This document shows, in pieces, positions 42,904 through 54,220 of a DNA stretch of 64,000 bases. The position numbers were made by a program, and so were the translations under genes. The stretch spans positions 880,391-944,390 of the forward strand of contig JACEVL010000084.1 in assembly GCA_020284085.1 (NCBI GenBank), given 5' to 3'. The DNA is from Aporrectodea caliginosa (taxonomy: Eukaryota; Annelida; Clitellata; Crassiclitellata; Lumbricidae). The number at the start of each line of letters is the position of its first letter. The stretch's first letter is position 1. The notes beneath the pieces are model-generated. The model saw only the letters and a list, made by a program, of their open reading frames with translations. It searched no databases and was not told the DNA's origin.

Positions 42904-45900
42904 ATGAATGAAATGACGGCTGATCTATATCTTAACGAATCACCCAAGTATTTTACACATTTGACGTCGAAGCCGAAACAGGTAGGTTCTGTTCTCAATC
43001 CAATTACCATACTATTATGATGGCATAGTCGTACAATCCACAGACTTAAGTACTTTATCCCGTCTATCATCTGAACATAAGTCAAACGTAAATGTACGCT
43101 TTCTTATAGAGTGACCAATTGGCCTCGACCCTGCTCATTGTTCAATGAATTGATCGAATGCGATCCTTCACCCACCGTTGCCCGTTTGAATGGACGCCAC
43201 GCCATTTAAGTATAGTGGCTTTCCGAGATATGTAGGCTGCAGAGGTGGCTTAAGCTCCAACCACATGGGTATAATACTGCCTTGACTGTCTAATTCCAGT
43301 AGGAGCTGCAAAAACCGCTTCCATGGCACGAGTGATTTGGTAATGGTTTCGATTGGCTTATCCTTACCGAATTGGATTTGATCGTAAATCCATCGAAAAT
43401 GACAGTTTGTTATTGAGCCATGTAATCCTCATAAGAAAAACGTTGATCCACGTCTAGAATCTAGATGTCTACTGTCCTACCGAACTCTGAATCCACGCAT
43501 AGGTGGAATGCTTTTGGTAGAGGCAAATATTAACAGTCGTTCACCGAACGTTGTTTCAAATGGAGATTACGGTTTTTAAGTGCGGTTCACATGAGGTCCC
43601 ATCCATCGACCGATGTTTTATTATTATGTTGATGGCTTTTACAAACCTGTTTTGTTTCGCCGGGGCTGTGTTGGGAGCGCCTGTCAGTTACTGCTGTTAT
43701 AATGGAGCGGCGCTACATATACATGCCTGGCATTAATGAATGAATGAACGGATGCATGAACGAATGAATTATTGAATGAATGAATCCATGTATACATACA
43801 TGTATATGCATTATGCATGCATGCGTATATAGGCCTACATATGGAACAAACATGCAAAGGTTACATACATATATATACATACATCTAACGGCACGAAAAT
43901 GATGAGAAATTCTGAAATGATGATATATAGTTCTTATTTAATCATTTGCTTTTTCGGCCTGTTTCTTGAGGTCCTCGAGCTGTTTTTCCATTTGTTGCCC
44001 CCGTTACCCAATATTTCACTTTCCTTTCCCTATCTTTTCTCCTTCGCTTCATCTGCCAGTAAAATCTGTTCTACTTGTTGATAGGCCACGACAAACTGTT
44101 CTAGATTAGCTGCGTGGGCCCGAATCAAAAGTGAATTGGTGGCATCGTACTCGATCCGTCCTTCATCAGTTAAGAGTGCATCATATGCACTTTTAACTGT
44201 GCATGCTATCGAGTTGCAGGACTTATAATAATACTATCGTAGGCCTATTGGTTCCATTGTCAATGAGAAGTCATTCTTATCTGCCTCAGTTTATATTTTT
44301 AGAGGGTAGAAGAACGGAACACAGAAATCGCCCGACAGAATCGACTGACGCTAAAGAAACTCAATTTAACATCAAGGAGCCCATGCAGAGGCAATGGCCT
44401 TGAAAACTGGAACAATTATAAGCATCACAGGTACGGTCTACCGACTCAGTGAGATTCACCTAAATCGCACCCTTTTAGATTACCATTTTATTAGTCATCG
44501 ACTTCTCAGCTCATCTGATTGGTCTTCAGTGGCGCTCTACCAATGACCACACGCATACACCTACACATACACCTACACACACACCTGCACACACACATAC
44601 ACCTACACCTACACCTACACACACACACACACACACATACACACACACACACATACACATACACACACACACACAGCGCTTCAGTAGGCATCCTTGAAGG
44701 GGCGCTATATAAATTTTCTGAAATAAATAAACAAAACAATAACATAATGGCGATCTACACTTGTAGGCCTATGCTCGTCTACTTATAGAGCAGATTGATA
44801 GGATATAGAGCTGATTTTGTCTGCTTCTGACAATTTTTTCCAGTTTGAACGGAGCGAAAAGAAAGAAGGAATTGGAGTCGATTGCCAGAGAAAATGTTCA
44901 AATTGTCAAAAGATTAGATGCAGTGCGACCAATGTATAGTATCCGCAAATGGGTAGGAAACAGAACATCTGTCAATTCTTCTCAATAATCAACTATGATA
45001 TCAACAACAACCCAGGGCGCAGGGTAGGCCTATAATATAGGCCACGCCTCCCGCTTGAAAAAGAAGTGGAAGTAGTGCTTTTGGTGTCCTCACATTCACC
45101 CTAAAATAAAAATTTGGTGAACACAATTTTCTCATAGACCAGAATAAGACCAGAAAGTCTGCTGGGGAATGAAAATGAGAAGCTACATGTAAGTGCCTCA
45201 CTTAACGGTGATTGGATAAATGACTTAACGTCCGTTGATGTTGCTGATGGCTATAACATCAACGATGACAACGACGATCATGCTGACGATGAAGTAAGTA
45301 AGCAAAAGTTATCTGCTATTGCTAAGAATAAAGATAGCTGTAACTGCAGGCTATGTCCACGAATAAGACTTACATCCAGGAGTACAGAAACCGTAGAGAA
45401 GTCTTCGTTGCATTCATGTTACTCCTCTGTTTTTAAACGGACTACTTTCTAAAGCCGATTATGTTCACGTTCGTTCTGACTAACTGCCAAGTGAGTCTGC
45501 AAAGCGTAAGTAGCTTAGCTCTTTGCGTAGGCCTACATAGTAGCCTACTTATAATAGTAACTAATCAGATGGGAAACGCAATTATGATGCGCTATACTCT
45601 TAGGAATCGCTCTCGTGTAATTCTCTCTTACACAGAAGATTCAGATGTCCTAATGATTTGTGATCGTTGAAGACGCTGATTGTTACCGCGAAGCTGTCTG
45701 TTACGAACAGGAAGACGACTTTGCAAGACACGAATACTATTTGGAAATGAGATCCAAGACGACGAAAGATTTCCAGCAAATCCTTTCACCAAGAAGAAAA
45801 GACGAGGTACAATTCATTGTCCTTTGGCCTTCAAAGCCACGCAATATCTGCTTTTGATGGCTAATATGGCTAAGTGAGCCATATTAGCCATCATTGGCTC

Positions 45901-46481
45901 ACGCTCGTCCTTCTCTGGCCATCATCTTAATCACGACTGTGTTTAACTTGACACACGTTGTTAATAACAATATAATTTATTAGTCTCTGAAATGACAGAT
46001 CACCAGTCTTCCCAAGTTCCCCGATCTCAATATAGGCCTAGGGATTCAGGCACTCTGGCAGCAATGTACTGGGCCAGACACATCCTCAGACAGCATTTGA
46101 ACGGAGTGTATAACTGTGTTCCGATAGAACTAATTTATAAATGTTTATTTTATAATGCAGTCATTTATCTGTCTGTGTGACTGTCTATCTACCTATACTT
46201 CCATAACTACATAAGCAAAGATACACATAAACAGCAGGTGGGATTACTTGTAGAAGCACAGTTAGAAGTAGATAATGAGTAATTGGATAGTGATATGGAC
46301 ATAGTTTATTAACGGTATGAAAGTTGGGGTAGGCCCCTACAGTCTAAAAAGTGCTGGCATCCTTCTATGTTGATGATGAATGGTTAAGAAAGAAAAAGAA
46401 TGCGAAGAAGAAGAAGAAGATCATGATGAAGATGATTATGATGATGATGATGATGACGACGACGACGACGACGACGACGAC

Positions 46482-46549
<68 letters not shown>

Positions 46550-47318
46550 CGAATTATCAATCGCTGTTCTTTGTTTCTTTGTTGGAACAAAAAAGTCGAC
46601 ATCAAGAGCAATACACCGGAAACAAATACAAGAGGGCAGAAGAAGACGTCAAAGGGTAAATTGTCTCCATTTAATCTAAACTACACGAGACCAACGGTTA
46701 TTCATGGAAGCTCTTTCATTTTAGCCTTGATCTAAATATGGCTTAGCCTACTAAAGTTTTGTTGTCCATAAAGGATTTACTTATATCTTAAAAATGATGA
46801 AAGCTACATACGGTAATATTTTTCATTTATTTGATGTGCGTATAAGAGGGCAAGAAAGTATAAGTAGCTTTTATGGATGTGACATAGTTGGTTATCTATG
46901 ATAATCTAATTATATAGCGTTGCTTCAATTATTTATAAAATTCAAAGCAAATTAACAGCAACAATGTATGATGCCAGATTGTTATGTGATTATATTTTGT
47001 GAACCACGTTTAGATACTTATATAATTATGGTAATTATTTGCACTGCCTTCGATTTTTATTAATTTTATCCGTTATCTCTTTTGTTTTTGACGCAGGCAA
47101 TAAACTTCTGGACCGTCAGCAACAATTTTGGCGCCAATGACAGGTACCCGCTGGAGCTCTGTGCCAGTCGCAAGAGAACTCCGAGAGGAGGGCAGCGGTC
47201 AGTCAGCCGTACAGTAACAGAAAGAACATGGAGTCCATCTACTGGCGACAGTAACGAAGACGAGGAAGAGCAGGAGGAGAAGGAAGAGAAGGAGGAGGAG
47301 GAGGAGGAGGAGGAGTAA
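42904..47318 (+). CDS. CFAP97D1: CFAP97D1-like ciliary protein
   Basis: Exons 44303-44430, 44844-44952, 45711-45806 and 47097-47318 (stop TAA) join in phase; 42904-42981 (MNEMTADLYLNESPKYFTHL, donor gtaggt) is a probable earlier exon, itself preceded by an acceptor. The core reads ERNTEIARQNRLTLKKLNLT, ENWNNYKHHSLNGAKRKKEL, ESIARENVQIVKRLDAVRPM and EDDFARHEYYLEMRSKT. It lines up with vertebrate CFAP97D1 (KxxNKxxYEN, CWNEYFSKSLN, RITMENQGILKRL). CFAP97-domain proteins are axoneme/sperm-flagellum proteins. The tail is Glu-rich. A block corresponding to the vertebrate AKPTVDT region was not found, so an exon may be missing. An extra phase-0 exon at 45138-45293 (acceptor ctcatag, donor gtaagt; NGDWINDLTSVDVADGYNIN) may be alternative. 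AATAAA at 47459-47464. Confidence 0.75.
43665..43790 (+). mobile_element. CR1/L2-like LINE 3' end with (GAAT)n tail
   Basis: 'ggctgtgttgggagcgcctg', a diverged 'agcggcgctacata', then GAAT repeats to about 43790. Intronic. Confidence 0.45.
44030..44196 (-). CDS. Possible DnaJ (J-domain) terminal exon, antisense
   Basis: After an acceptor (gcatgcacag) the minus strand is open for 54 codons: KSAYDALLTDEGRIEYDATN, then NLEQFVVAYQQVEQILLADE and a stop. AYDALLTDEGRIEYD resembles helix IV of a J domain (AYEVLSDxxKRxxYD). HPD and upstream exons were not found, and it lies inside the CFAP97D1-like gene on the other strand. It may be a pseudo-exon. Confidence 0.3.
44540..44735 (+). repeat. (ACACCT/CA)n repeat beside a LINE 3' end
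   Basis: CA-rich repeat (44540-44672) abuts 'cagcgcttcagtaggcatcc', 'cttgaaggggcgctatataa' and an AATA tail (44674-44735), the CR1/L2 terminus in plus orientation. Intronic. Confidence 0.65.
45856..45892. repeat. Perfect 16-bp inverted repeat, 5-nt loop
   Basis: gatggctaatatggct (45856-45871), loop aagtg, then its exact complement. About 50 bp downstream of the donor of the third core exon. Could form an RNA hairpin in the intron. Confidence 0.7.
46395..46552. repeat. (GAT/GAC)n microsatellite
   Basis: Trinucleotide array giving poly-Asp, poly-Met or poly-His frames; intronic, not coding. Confidence 0.9.
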
Positions 47319-47464
47319 GAGAAGCATCACGACCAGGTTATAAGCAAAAAGTCCATTTGATGTAACGATAAACAGACTTAATTGTTGCGTGTCCAAGCTG
47401 CTCAAGCATAATTTTTTAGATTTTGTTTCTTTTGTTTCTGTGCTACCATTATTTAGTTAATAAA

Positions 47465-48570
47465 AGATTGATACGTTATCTTCATAAACAAAGCCGGATA
47501 TTGACGGACTTTTAGGCTGAAGCGCAAAGATAAAATCAACAGGCCTACGCCAGAACGATCTTCTAATCTTACACTGTTATCCATTTATCGACACCTAAGT
47601 AGGACCAGGTAAATCTTAGGTACAATATTACATGGACGGCGAATCTTGCAATCTTAATCGATTTTCTGTGTCAAAAAGAACTATGTATATATGGTGCATG
47701 TATTAAACCAGTTAATTATTTACAGAACTTAAGTCAAAAACAACGGGTGATACGACGTCTCTGATAAGATTCAACTCTCGTGCATAATATGCTCAGCGTT
47801 GAGTTTGGAATTCGAGCGGCAGGAAGAAAGGAAACAGGATAGAATTTTTGAAGTACTGCTTTCAGTTGGGAGCTAAATTCCTATTGAGAAATACCAGACA
47901 GCTGAATTGGTAGGTAAGTAAGTAAGTAAGTAAGTATATTCTTCGATATAACCAGCTGCCAAACAGCACTCTGGTGAACAAGCATGAGCAATATAAATTC
48001 ACACAATGATGCGCTGATAGCAGAGCCAGAAATAGCTGCCGTAGTTCTGGCGGGTGAACTCACTTATTCCAAAGAGCTTGAGCGATACAGCGATTGACGG
48101 TTAGCAAATTTGAACACTTTAACGACGAGAGTGTACTAAAAGTGATTGTGAAATCAATGCAGCTCGACGTTAAAGTGTTAACGATGGCAGAGTAGACCTA
48201 GTGATCAAGCAGAAGAGAAGCGGGTTGAGTAGTTGCATACTCTAACCGCGCTCAGCATGGCTTCAATATAGTGCCATTTGTAGGCCTAATAAATTAATAA
48301 TTGATATTTCAGCTTTCCCACACGGTCAGTAGGCTAATGTAAGGACAGTGTTAACATAAATAGACCTATTGCTCCAACGTAGACCGTCACTAGCTTTAGC
48401 TAGCCATAGATAAAAAAATTAAAAAGAACCGGTTTTGTCAGTGGAATGTTAGCCAATCGAAACTGCAAGAACTTCTGAAATTGAAAAATAAATTGCTCAG
48501 ACACGTATACGCACAAATCAGTTATATGCAGTGGTTCTAACACAGACTAAACGTCTTCTGAACCACTTAA
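47465..48570. other. Intergenic, nothing distinct
   Basis: AT-rich with an (AAGT)n tract at 47918-47935 that may tail a worn minus-strand LINE. No gene. Confidence 0.35.
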
Positions 48571-49712
48571 AACCCTTGTTATGTTATGTCATGTTATATA
48601 TGGGTTCATTGGGTTGTCGTTTTGTTAAACCCTTGTTATGTTATGTCATGTTATATATGGGTTCATTGGGTTGTCGTTTTGTTAAACCCTTGTTATTTTA
48701 TGTCATGTTATATATGGGTTCATTGGGTTGTCGTTTTGTTAAACCCTTGTTATGTTATGTCATGTTATATATGGGTTCATTGGGTTGTCGTTTTGTTAAA
48801 CCCTTGTTATGTTATGTCATGTTATATATGGGTTCATTGGGTTGTCGTTTTGTTAAACCCTTGTTATGTTATGTCATGTTATATAGGTGACCCGACAATT
48901 GCGCGCAGGACAATTGCGCGCCGACAATTGCGCGCCAACAATTGCGCGACCCGACAATTCCGCGCAGGACAATTGCGCGCCGACAATTGCGCGCCAAAAA
49001 GGGAACAATTCAAATTTATTTCGAATGATTTTCATTTGCTTTTCTAAAGCTTTTAAACTATTTAAAACCTTAAAAATTAATGTCGAAAGAGTTTCAGCTA
49101 TTCAGCTACTGTTAGTGAGGCAGCTGAGGCTACTATAGAAAACTGTTCTACAGTTCAAATGGAAAGATTGTTTGCGATTCCGCGTAGATAATCAATCAAC
49201 GGAACTGTGCGATAGGTAGGAGTCAGCGCCATCAGCCAGTGTTTAGCGTGCTGGTTAAATAAATAATCACAATCAGTTCGTTTCTATCTACAATTTAGGC
49301 ACTTTGATGTTAATTGTAGGTTTCGACGTTTAGGGTCAGTAACGGGGGGAGGGAGGCTAATTGGTAAGCTCGGCGCCTTGAAGGATAAATATCCAAAATA
49401 ACTGGAATGAAATAAAATAACCATATTCAAATTATTTATATTTTTAGTACCTTTAATACTACACGGTGCGCGCAATTGTCGGCGCGCGCAATTGTCGGGG
49501 TGTTTTGGCCGCGCGCAATTGTCGGCGCGCAATTGTCGGCGCGCAATTGTCGGCGCGCAATTGTCCTGCGCGCAATTGTCGGGGTGCCGTTATATATATG
49601 GGTTCATTGGGTTGTCGTTTTGTTAAACCCTTGTTATGTTATGTCATGTTATATATATGGGTTCATTGGGTTGTCGTTTTGTTAAACCCTTGTTATGTTA
49701 TGTCATGTTATA
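48571..49712. repeat. 57-bp tandem array, interrupted
   Basis: Units of 57 bp (aacccttgttatgttatgtc..., ..gggttcattgggttgtcg) run from 48571 to 48885, resume at 49597-49712, and a part continues at 50862-50880. Two DNA transposons split the array. As 57 is divisible by 3, a 19-residue repeat (PLLCYVMLYMGSLGCRFVK) stays open by chance. Confidence 0.9.
48886..49588. mobile_element. 703-bp DNA element with ends made of CAATTGCGCGC repeats
   Basis: Left end ggtgacccgacaattgcgcg and right end (complement ggcaccccgacaattgcgcg) are inverted repeats. Each is built from tandem 14-15-bp units gacaattgcgcgcc: about 7 on the left (48893-49000) and 7 on the right (49466-49580). An exact 8-bp duplication gttatata flanks it (48878-48885, 49589-49596). 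The interior is AT-rich without coding. An 8-bp duplication suggests hAT or P type, but the superfamily is not clear. Confidence 0.8.
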
Positions 49713-50859
49713 CAGGGTGGGCCATAAAAAAGGAACCCCCTAAGCATTTTTGCTAATATTTCGGCCAAAAGTAAGAATTTTTAAATCAAAATTCACAGGC
49801 TGAAAGGTAATTCATATCTACGTATAGCGGCCAAATTTCACCAAAACATTTCAAACAGAACAATAGTTATATCACTTTTAGTGAGTCCACCCACTGTTTT
49901 TGATGGTTCAAAACGTAACGCAACAAAAAGCAACAAAACACGATTTTACTAAGTCACTTTTCAAATAATTGTTTTCAAACAAACTTGATATTGCCAGATA
50001 CATATTATTATTATTTAGAAAAGAAACGGGGTACCAGCGTAACTGCACGTCACTGTGACGTCACTTAGCAAGAAGACGATGAAGTTGGTAAATAAAGAAT
50101 TTTTCAGGTTACTAATTTGTTATTGAAACAATGAAATTGAAATTTCTCAAATATCAAGATGGGCAAGGTGTCAGTGATAGACAAAATGCGTATGCAGTCA
50201 CTTCATGAGCAAGGTCTTTGAGCAAAAGCTCTAATCGCCGCTTGCCCTGATAAACAGTGGAAGCTGAGTAGGCCTACCGTAAAAAATATGCCTCCGCATT
50301 CATGAAAGGGGATCGGCTCTGGAACGCCGTAAAGGCAGCGGAAGGTCGAAATCTTCCGCACTCCAACAAATGGATAATCACGTAAGGGGAGCTATGCTGG
50401 AAAAATACCACAATCTGCGACCAAAGCCAAAAACGATAAGAGAATTGAAGATCGCATTGAAGTTGATGTGGGAAGATTTACCTCTGGAACCCATCAACAA
50501 AGACATCAAAACTTTACAAAAAGACTCATAACATGTATGGGCACTGGTGGTGGACACATTGAACTCAAGTTGTGAAACAATAATCAAGTTTGTTTGATTA
50601 CAATTATTTGAGAAGTAACTTAGTAAAATCGTTTTTTGTTGCTTTTTGTTGCGTAACGTTTTTGAACCATCAAAAAACAGTGGGTGGACTCACTAAAAGT
50701 GATATAAATTTTGTTCTGTTTGAAACTTTTCGGTGAAATTTGGGCATTATACGTAGATATGAATTACCTTTAAGCCTGTAAAACATGATTTAAAAATTCT
50801 TACTTTTGGCCGAAATATTAGCAAAATGCGTAGGGGTTCCTTTTTTTTGGCCCACCCTG
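49713..50859 (+). mobile_element. Tc1/mariner-type element with about 280-bp inverted repeats
   Basis: Ends cagggtgggcc... and complement, at TA (49711-49712, 50860-50861), with near-identical inverted repeats to about 49990 and from about 50600. Between them a broken transposase: MGKVSVIDKMRMQSLHEQGL then stops and frameshifts, and a C-terminal trace LITCMGTGGGHIELKL, like the GGHFE end of mariner-type proteins. Most of the DDE domain is gone. Confidence 0.85.
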
Positions 50860-50887
50860 TATATGGGTTGTCGTTTTGTTGATGCAG

Positions 50888-51049
50888 AGGAGGAGTGAAG
50901 CGTCTTCTGCTTGCACTGACCGAACTGGAGAAGTTTTCTTGACCGCTTTAACGAAAACTGGAGAATTACGACGACGTAAAATGAAGGAAGAATCCAGCGA
51001 ACGAAAGATTCGGAAGAACAGAAGAACACTCCACGAGGACAGTGACTGA
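50888..51049 (+). CDS. Possible terminal exon of a plus-strand gene
   Basis: Acceptor gttgatgcag, then 53 codons to TGA: RRSEASSACTDRTGEVFLTA, LRRRKMKEESSERKIRKNRR, HEDSD. Phase 0, so it could be an alternative last exon of the CFAP97D1-like gene 3.5 kb upstream. No homology recognised. Confidence 0.25.
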   Translation, partial: RRSEASSACTDRTGEVFLTALTKTGELRRRKMKEESSERKIRKNRRTLHEDSD

Positions 51050-51104
51050 GTTAGACAGAGTAGAAGACACATGCACCTATTCAAGAAAGACAACAACATG
51101 TATT

Positions 51105-51205
51105 TTATCAGCTGGTCAGCGCTCGTGAATAAGCTGGTGCCCTGCGCTTGGCTTTCGAGTGGCGCTTTAGAAGTTTGGAGATTACGATTACGATTACGAT
51201 GAACG
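51105..51205 (+). mobile_element. LINE-like 3' end with (ATTACG)n tail
   Basis: 'tcagcgctcgtgaa', 'ctggtgccctgcgcttggct', 'gtggcgctttagaagtttgg' and (gattac)n. Same subfamily as 23195-23280. Confidence 0.6.
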
Positions 51206-51459
51206 TTGGAACTCAAATGGTTTACAAGAGAAGGCAACAACAGAAACCGACTCAACACGGTTACACAGACAAAGTCACAACTGGGCAATCGAAAGTGCTA
51301 CTTTTAGATAAAACAACTAGACCATAATAATATGCAGCCTAATGCAGGTTTGGATGTTCCTACTTCAAACGGTGGACATGCGTGTGATCACAGAAGTCAA
51401 AGAGGAAACGGACTTCAAAATACACTGTATTCTGTAGATTACTGAATGCGAGAGCTGAT

Positions 51460-51934
51460 TGTTTGTAGACCTATTTGGAAGTACCGGAGCGCTCCGGCCA
51501 TTTGAAAGTTGACCGGGGGGTAGTAACCAGTATTTTTCCACAAAAAATTTCTCACACGACTGACTTTTAAATTTTCGAGGGGAGGGTAGTAAGAACACTT
51601 TTTCAAGGGCCAGTAGTAACCAAAGTTTCGAAAAAATTTTCGAGGGGGGTAGTAACAACAGTTTTCCAACAAAATTTTCCCTCGTGGGGGCAGAATTATC
51701 CCTAAATTTCAAAATTATGTCTTTAATTTTTCTGCGTGGGAAAACTCGATCCTAGGGGGAACTTTCCCACCCAAGAGACGTCTAGATTAAACACTGGCTC
51801 CGGCTAAATAATAAGTACCGGAACGCCGCTCCAACTTTCCCACCCAAGAGACGTGTCTAGATTAAACACTGGCTCCGGCTAAATAATAAGTACCGGAACG
51901 CCGCTCCGGACCGCTCCGGCTCGTCTACACCCCT
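51460..51934. mobile_element. hAT-like MITE with GGGGGGTAGTAAC repeats
   Basis: Contains four complements of the tactacccccctcgaaaa unit seen in the nested element at 14.9 kb, so the two are related. Its right end (complement caggggtgtagacgagccgg) looks like a hAT terminus at 51934. A 76-bp internal segment (aactttcccacccaagagac...) is directly duplicated at about 51760-51905. The left end and target-site duplication are not certain. Confidence 0.5.
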
Positions 51935-52208
51935 GTATATAGGCCTATATATATCTTACCCTTATCTCATTTGCCATCTTCGTAGTCGTGGTCTACTGGC
52001 AATAGAATCTTTTTCGCCAATCTATCATATTTAAAAAAATCAAATTTCATATGCCATGATCGAGCAATGATCAGTTGAAATTCAAATTTGATGAACTGTC
52101 TTTACGGTTAAAAGGCCTATAAACTTGCCGGATCAAACTATACTGAAGTAAAAATAAAGCAATGCTACCTTCAAGTTTTCAAGTAAAAGTATTTTGCTTC
52201 TGTAGCCT

Positions 52209-52355
52209 ATACACATACATACATACATACATACATACATACATACATACATACATACATACATACATACATACATACATACATACATACATACATACAT
52301 ACATACATACATACAGACATACATACACACATACATACATACATAAGCTTACATA
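52209..52355. repeat. (ACAT)n microsatellite, left block
   Basis: About 35 ACAT units ending in 'cataagcttacatac'. The same ending closes the block on the far side of the LINE fragment. Confidence 0.9.
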
Positions 52356-52359
52356 CATT

Positions 52360-53076
52360 ATTACATTCTCTACCTCAGTACGAAACCTCGGTGTCATTCT
52401 TGATCAGGAACTAAGCTTTTCCAAACACCTCTCCTCATTGTCTCGCTCCTGCTTTTACCATCTTCGTCAGCTAAGGGTTATTGCTCGCTCTCTCTCAACC
52501 TCTTCTGCTTCCACTCTTATCCATGCCTTCGTCTGCACTCGCCTAGACTATTGTTCCTCTCTCTACACTGGTCTTCCCCAAGTCCACTTGTCCTCCATTG
52601 AGAGGGTCTTGCGGTCTGCGGCGCGCCTTGTTGGTTCCATTCCTCGCTATGGTAGTGTTTCTTCTTACATGCATCACACCCTCCACTGGCTTCCCCTCCG
52701 GCATCGTATCCTGTATCGGCTTTGCTCCCTTGTCTGGCAATGTGTCTTGGGTTCAGCTCCTCGCTATCTACGCTCTATCTTTACTCTATCTTCTCTCACA
52801 GGTCGCTCAGCCCTCCGTTCCTCTTCTAGGGGTGACTTTTTGGTCCCTTTTGCCCGCACTGCTACTAAGCAGCGCCGAGCATTCTCTATCGTTGGCCCAA
52901 CAACGTGGAATGACTTACCATCCTTCCTTCGCTTATCCCCTCGTACTCATTCTACTTCCTTCTATACACAACATGAAGACTTTTCTCTATGATCAGGCCT
53001 GGCTCGGGAGCGCCTCTGAGTAGAAACCTTGAAGAGGCGCTATATAAATTGATTGATTGATTGATTGATTGATTGA
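52360..53076 (+). mobile_element. CR1/L2-like LINE C-terminal fragment inside (ACAT)n
   Basis: Open from SVRNLGVILDQELSFSKHLS through LIHAFVCTRLDYCSSLYTGL, LHWLPLRHRILYRLCSLVWQ and QRRAFSIVGPTTWNDLPSFL. The 3' end is 'cttgaagaggcgctatataa' with a (GATT)n tail to 53076. A 5'-truncated but unusually intact copy (no stop over about 210 codons), so a younger insertion. Confidence 0.85.
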
Positions 53077-53250
53077 TACATACATGCATACATACATACA
53101 TACATACATACATACATACATACATACATACATACATACATACATACAGACATACATACATACATACATACATACATACATACATACATACATACATACA
53201 TACATACATACATACATACATACATACATACATACATAAGCTTACATACA
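53077..53250. repeat. (ACAT)n microsatellite, right block
   Basis: About 40 ACAT units with one acag variant, ending 'cataagcttacatac' like the left block. Confidence 0.9.
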
Positions 53251-53289
53251 AACATACGTACGTGCGTACATACAGACACACACGCACAT

Positions 53290-53775
53290 TGTGTATATAA
53301 TTTGGAAGGCGTTTTGTGGGCGGCTGCTTGTTTAATTGGTGGTGTCGCTAGGTTCGGCCACATCTCGGCGACGGCGTTTATGCGTGATGTCCTTCACTGG
53401 CTCCCGGTCCAGCAGCGCGTCCATTATAGGGTCTCCTCCAACGTCTGGCACTGTGTTCTGAGCAGAACACCTGTCTATCTCCGGTGCTCTTTGCTTTAAC
53501 CTCGGCCTGCTCTGGTCGCCGATCTCTGAGCTTCGCCTCTAGAGATGACTTAATGGTTCCGCATGCGTGCGATACAACTAGACAGTGTGGAACTTTATCG
53601 ATCGTTGGTCCTTCTCTTTGGAATGGCCTGATCCCCTCTGAGGCTCTGACCTGCGTTCTGTCCAGCAAGACCTCTTGCTCCTTTTATAACTACTTAAGAC
53701 TTTCCTTTTTGACCGGTCCTGGATCGTGAGCGCATCCTTTAGGTGCGCTATATAAATTTCTTGTGTGTGTGTGCG
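53290..53775 (+). mobile_element. CR1/L2-like LINE C-terminal fragment
   Basis: Reads CLIGGVARFGHISATAFMRD, LHWLPVQQRVHYRVSSNVWH then, after a frameshift, SIVGPSLWNGLIPSEALTCV. It ends 'ggtgcgctatataaatttct' and a (TG)n tail. More diverged than the copy just upstream. Confidence 0.75.
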
Positions 53776-54127
53776 TGCTTAGGCCTACGTGGTGTGTGTC
53801 TGCGTGCGTTGTGTGGGTGTGTGCGCGTGTGTGTGAAGTTCAGTACAGCAGCAAGACAAAATATGGCCAGTGGACCAATATTAACAGTATCTTATTTACT
53901 CACACACTAATCCGAGGTATCATACAATAATTGACAATAAGCCTACAACCAAAGTTGACTGAAAATGTTTGACCTTATAAGTGCTTTTTGAAACCACGTC
54001 CTACTTTAATTCTCATTTCATTTAGCCTAGGCCTAATAATGTTGAAAGGTCGACTCCTGTAGGCCTATGGTTGCCCACTGCAAAAACTCTGAAAAACACC
54101 TTGAAAATTAAATCAAATATCATATAA

Positions 54128-54220
54128 ATGGTATTCATTCATTCCGAAAATTTATATAGCGCCCCTCCAAGGAACCTACTCAGAGTCGCTCCCAGCCCAG
54201 CCACGGCTAAACAGAGAAGA
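54128..54220 (-). mobile_element. CR1/L2-like LINE 3' end (minus)
   Basis: 'ttcattcattccgaaaattt', 'atatagcgcccctccaagg', 'ctactcagagtcgctccc': complement of the family terminus. Confidence 0.65.

Noticed and set aside
41330..42907. 525-codon open frame
   Set aside because: It is the 31/32-bp satellite read through; all frames of the unit lack stops.
44160..44200. Separate regulatory palindrome
   Set aside because: Near-palindrome falls inside the possible J-domain exon and is explained by codon content; no independent support.
46351..46679. Poly-Asp / poly-Met / poly-His frames
   Set aside because: GAT microsatellite inside an intron.
48531..49047. Protein with 19-residue repeats
   Set aside because: Product of a 57-bp tandem array (3n length); no start context, interrupted by transposons.
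52200..53240. CRISPR-like array
   Set aside because: Simple ACAT repeats without spacers, in animal DNA.
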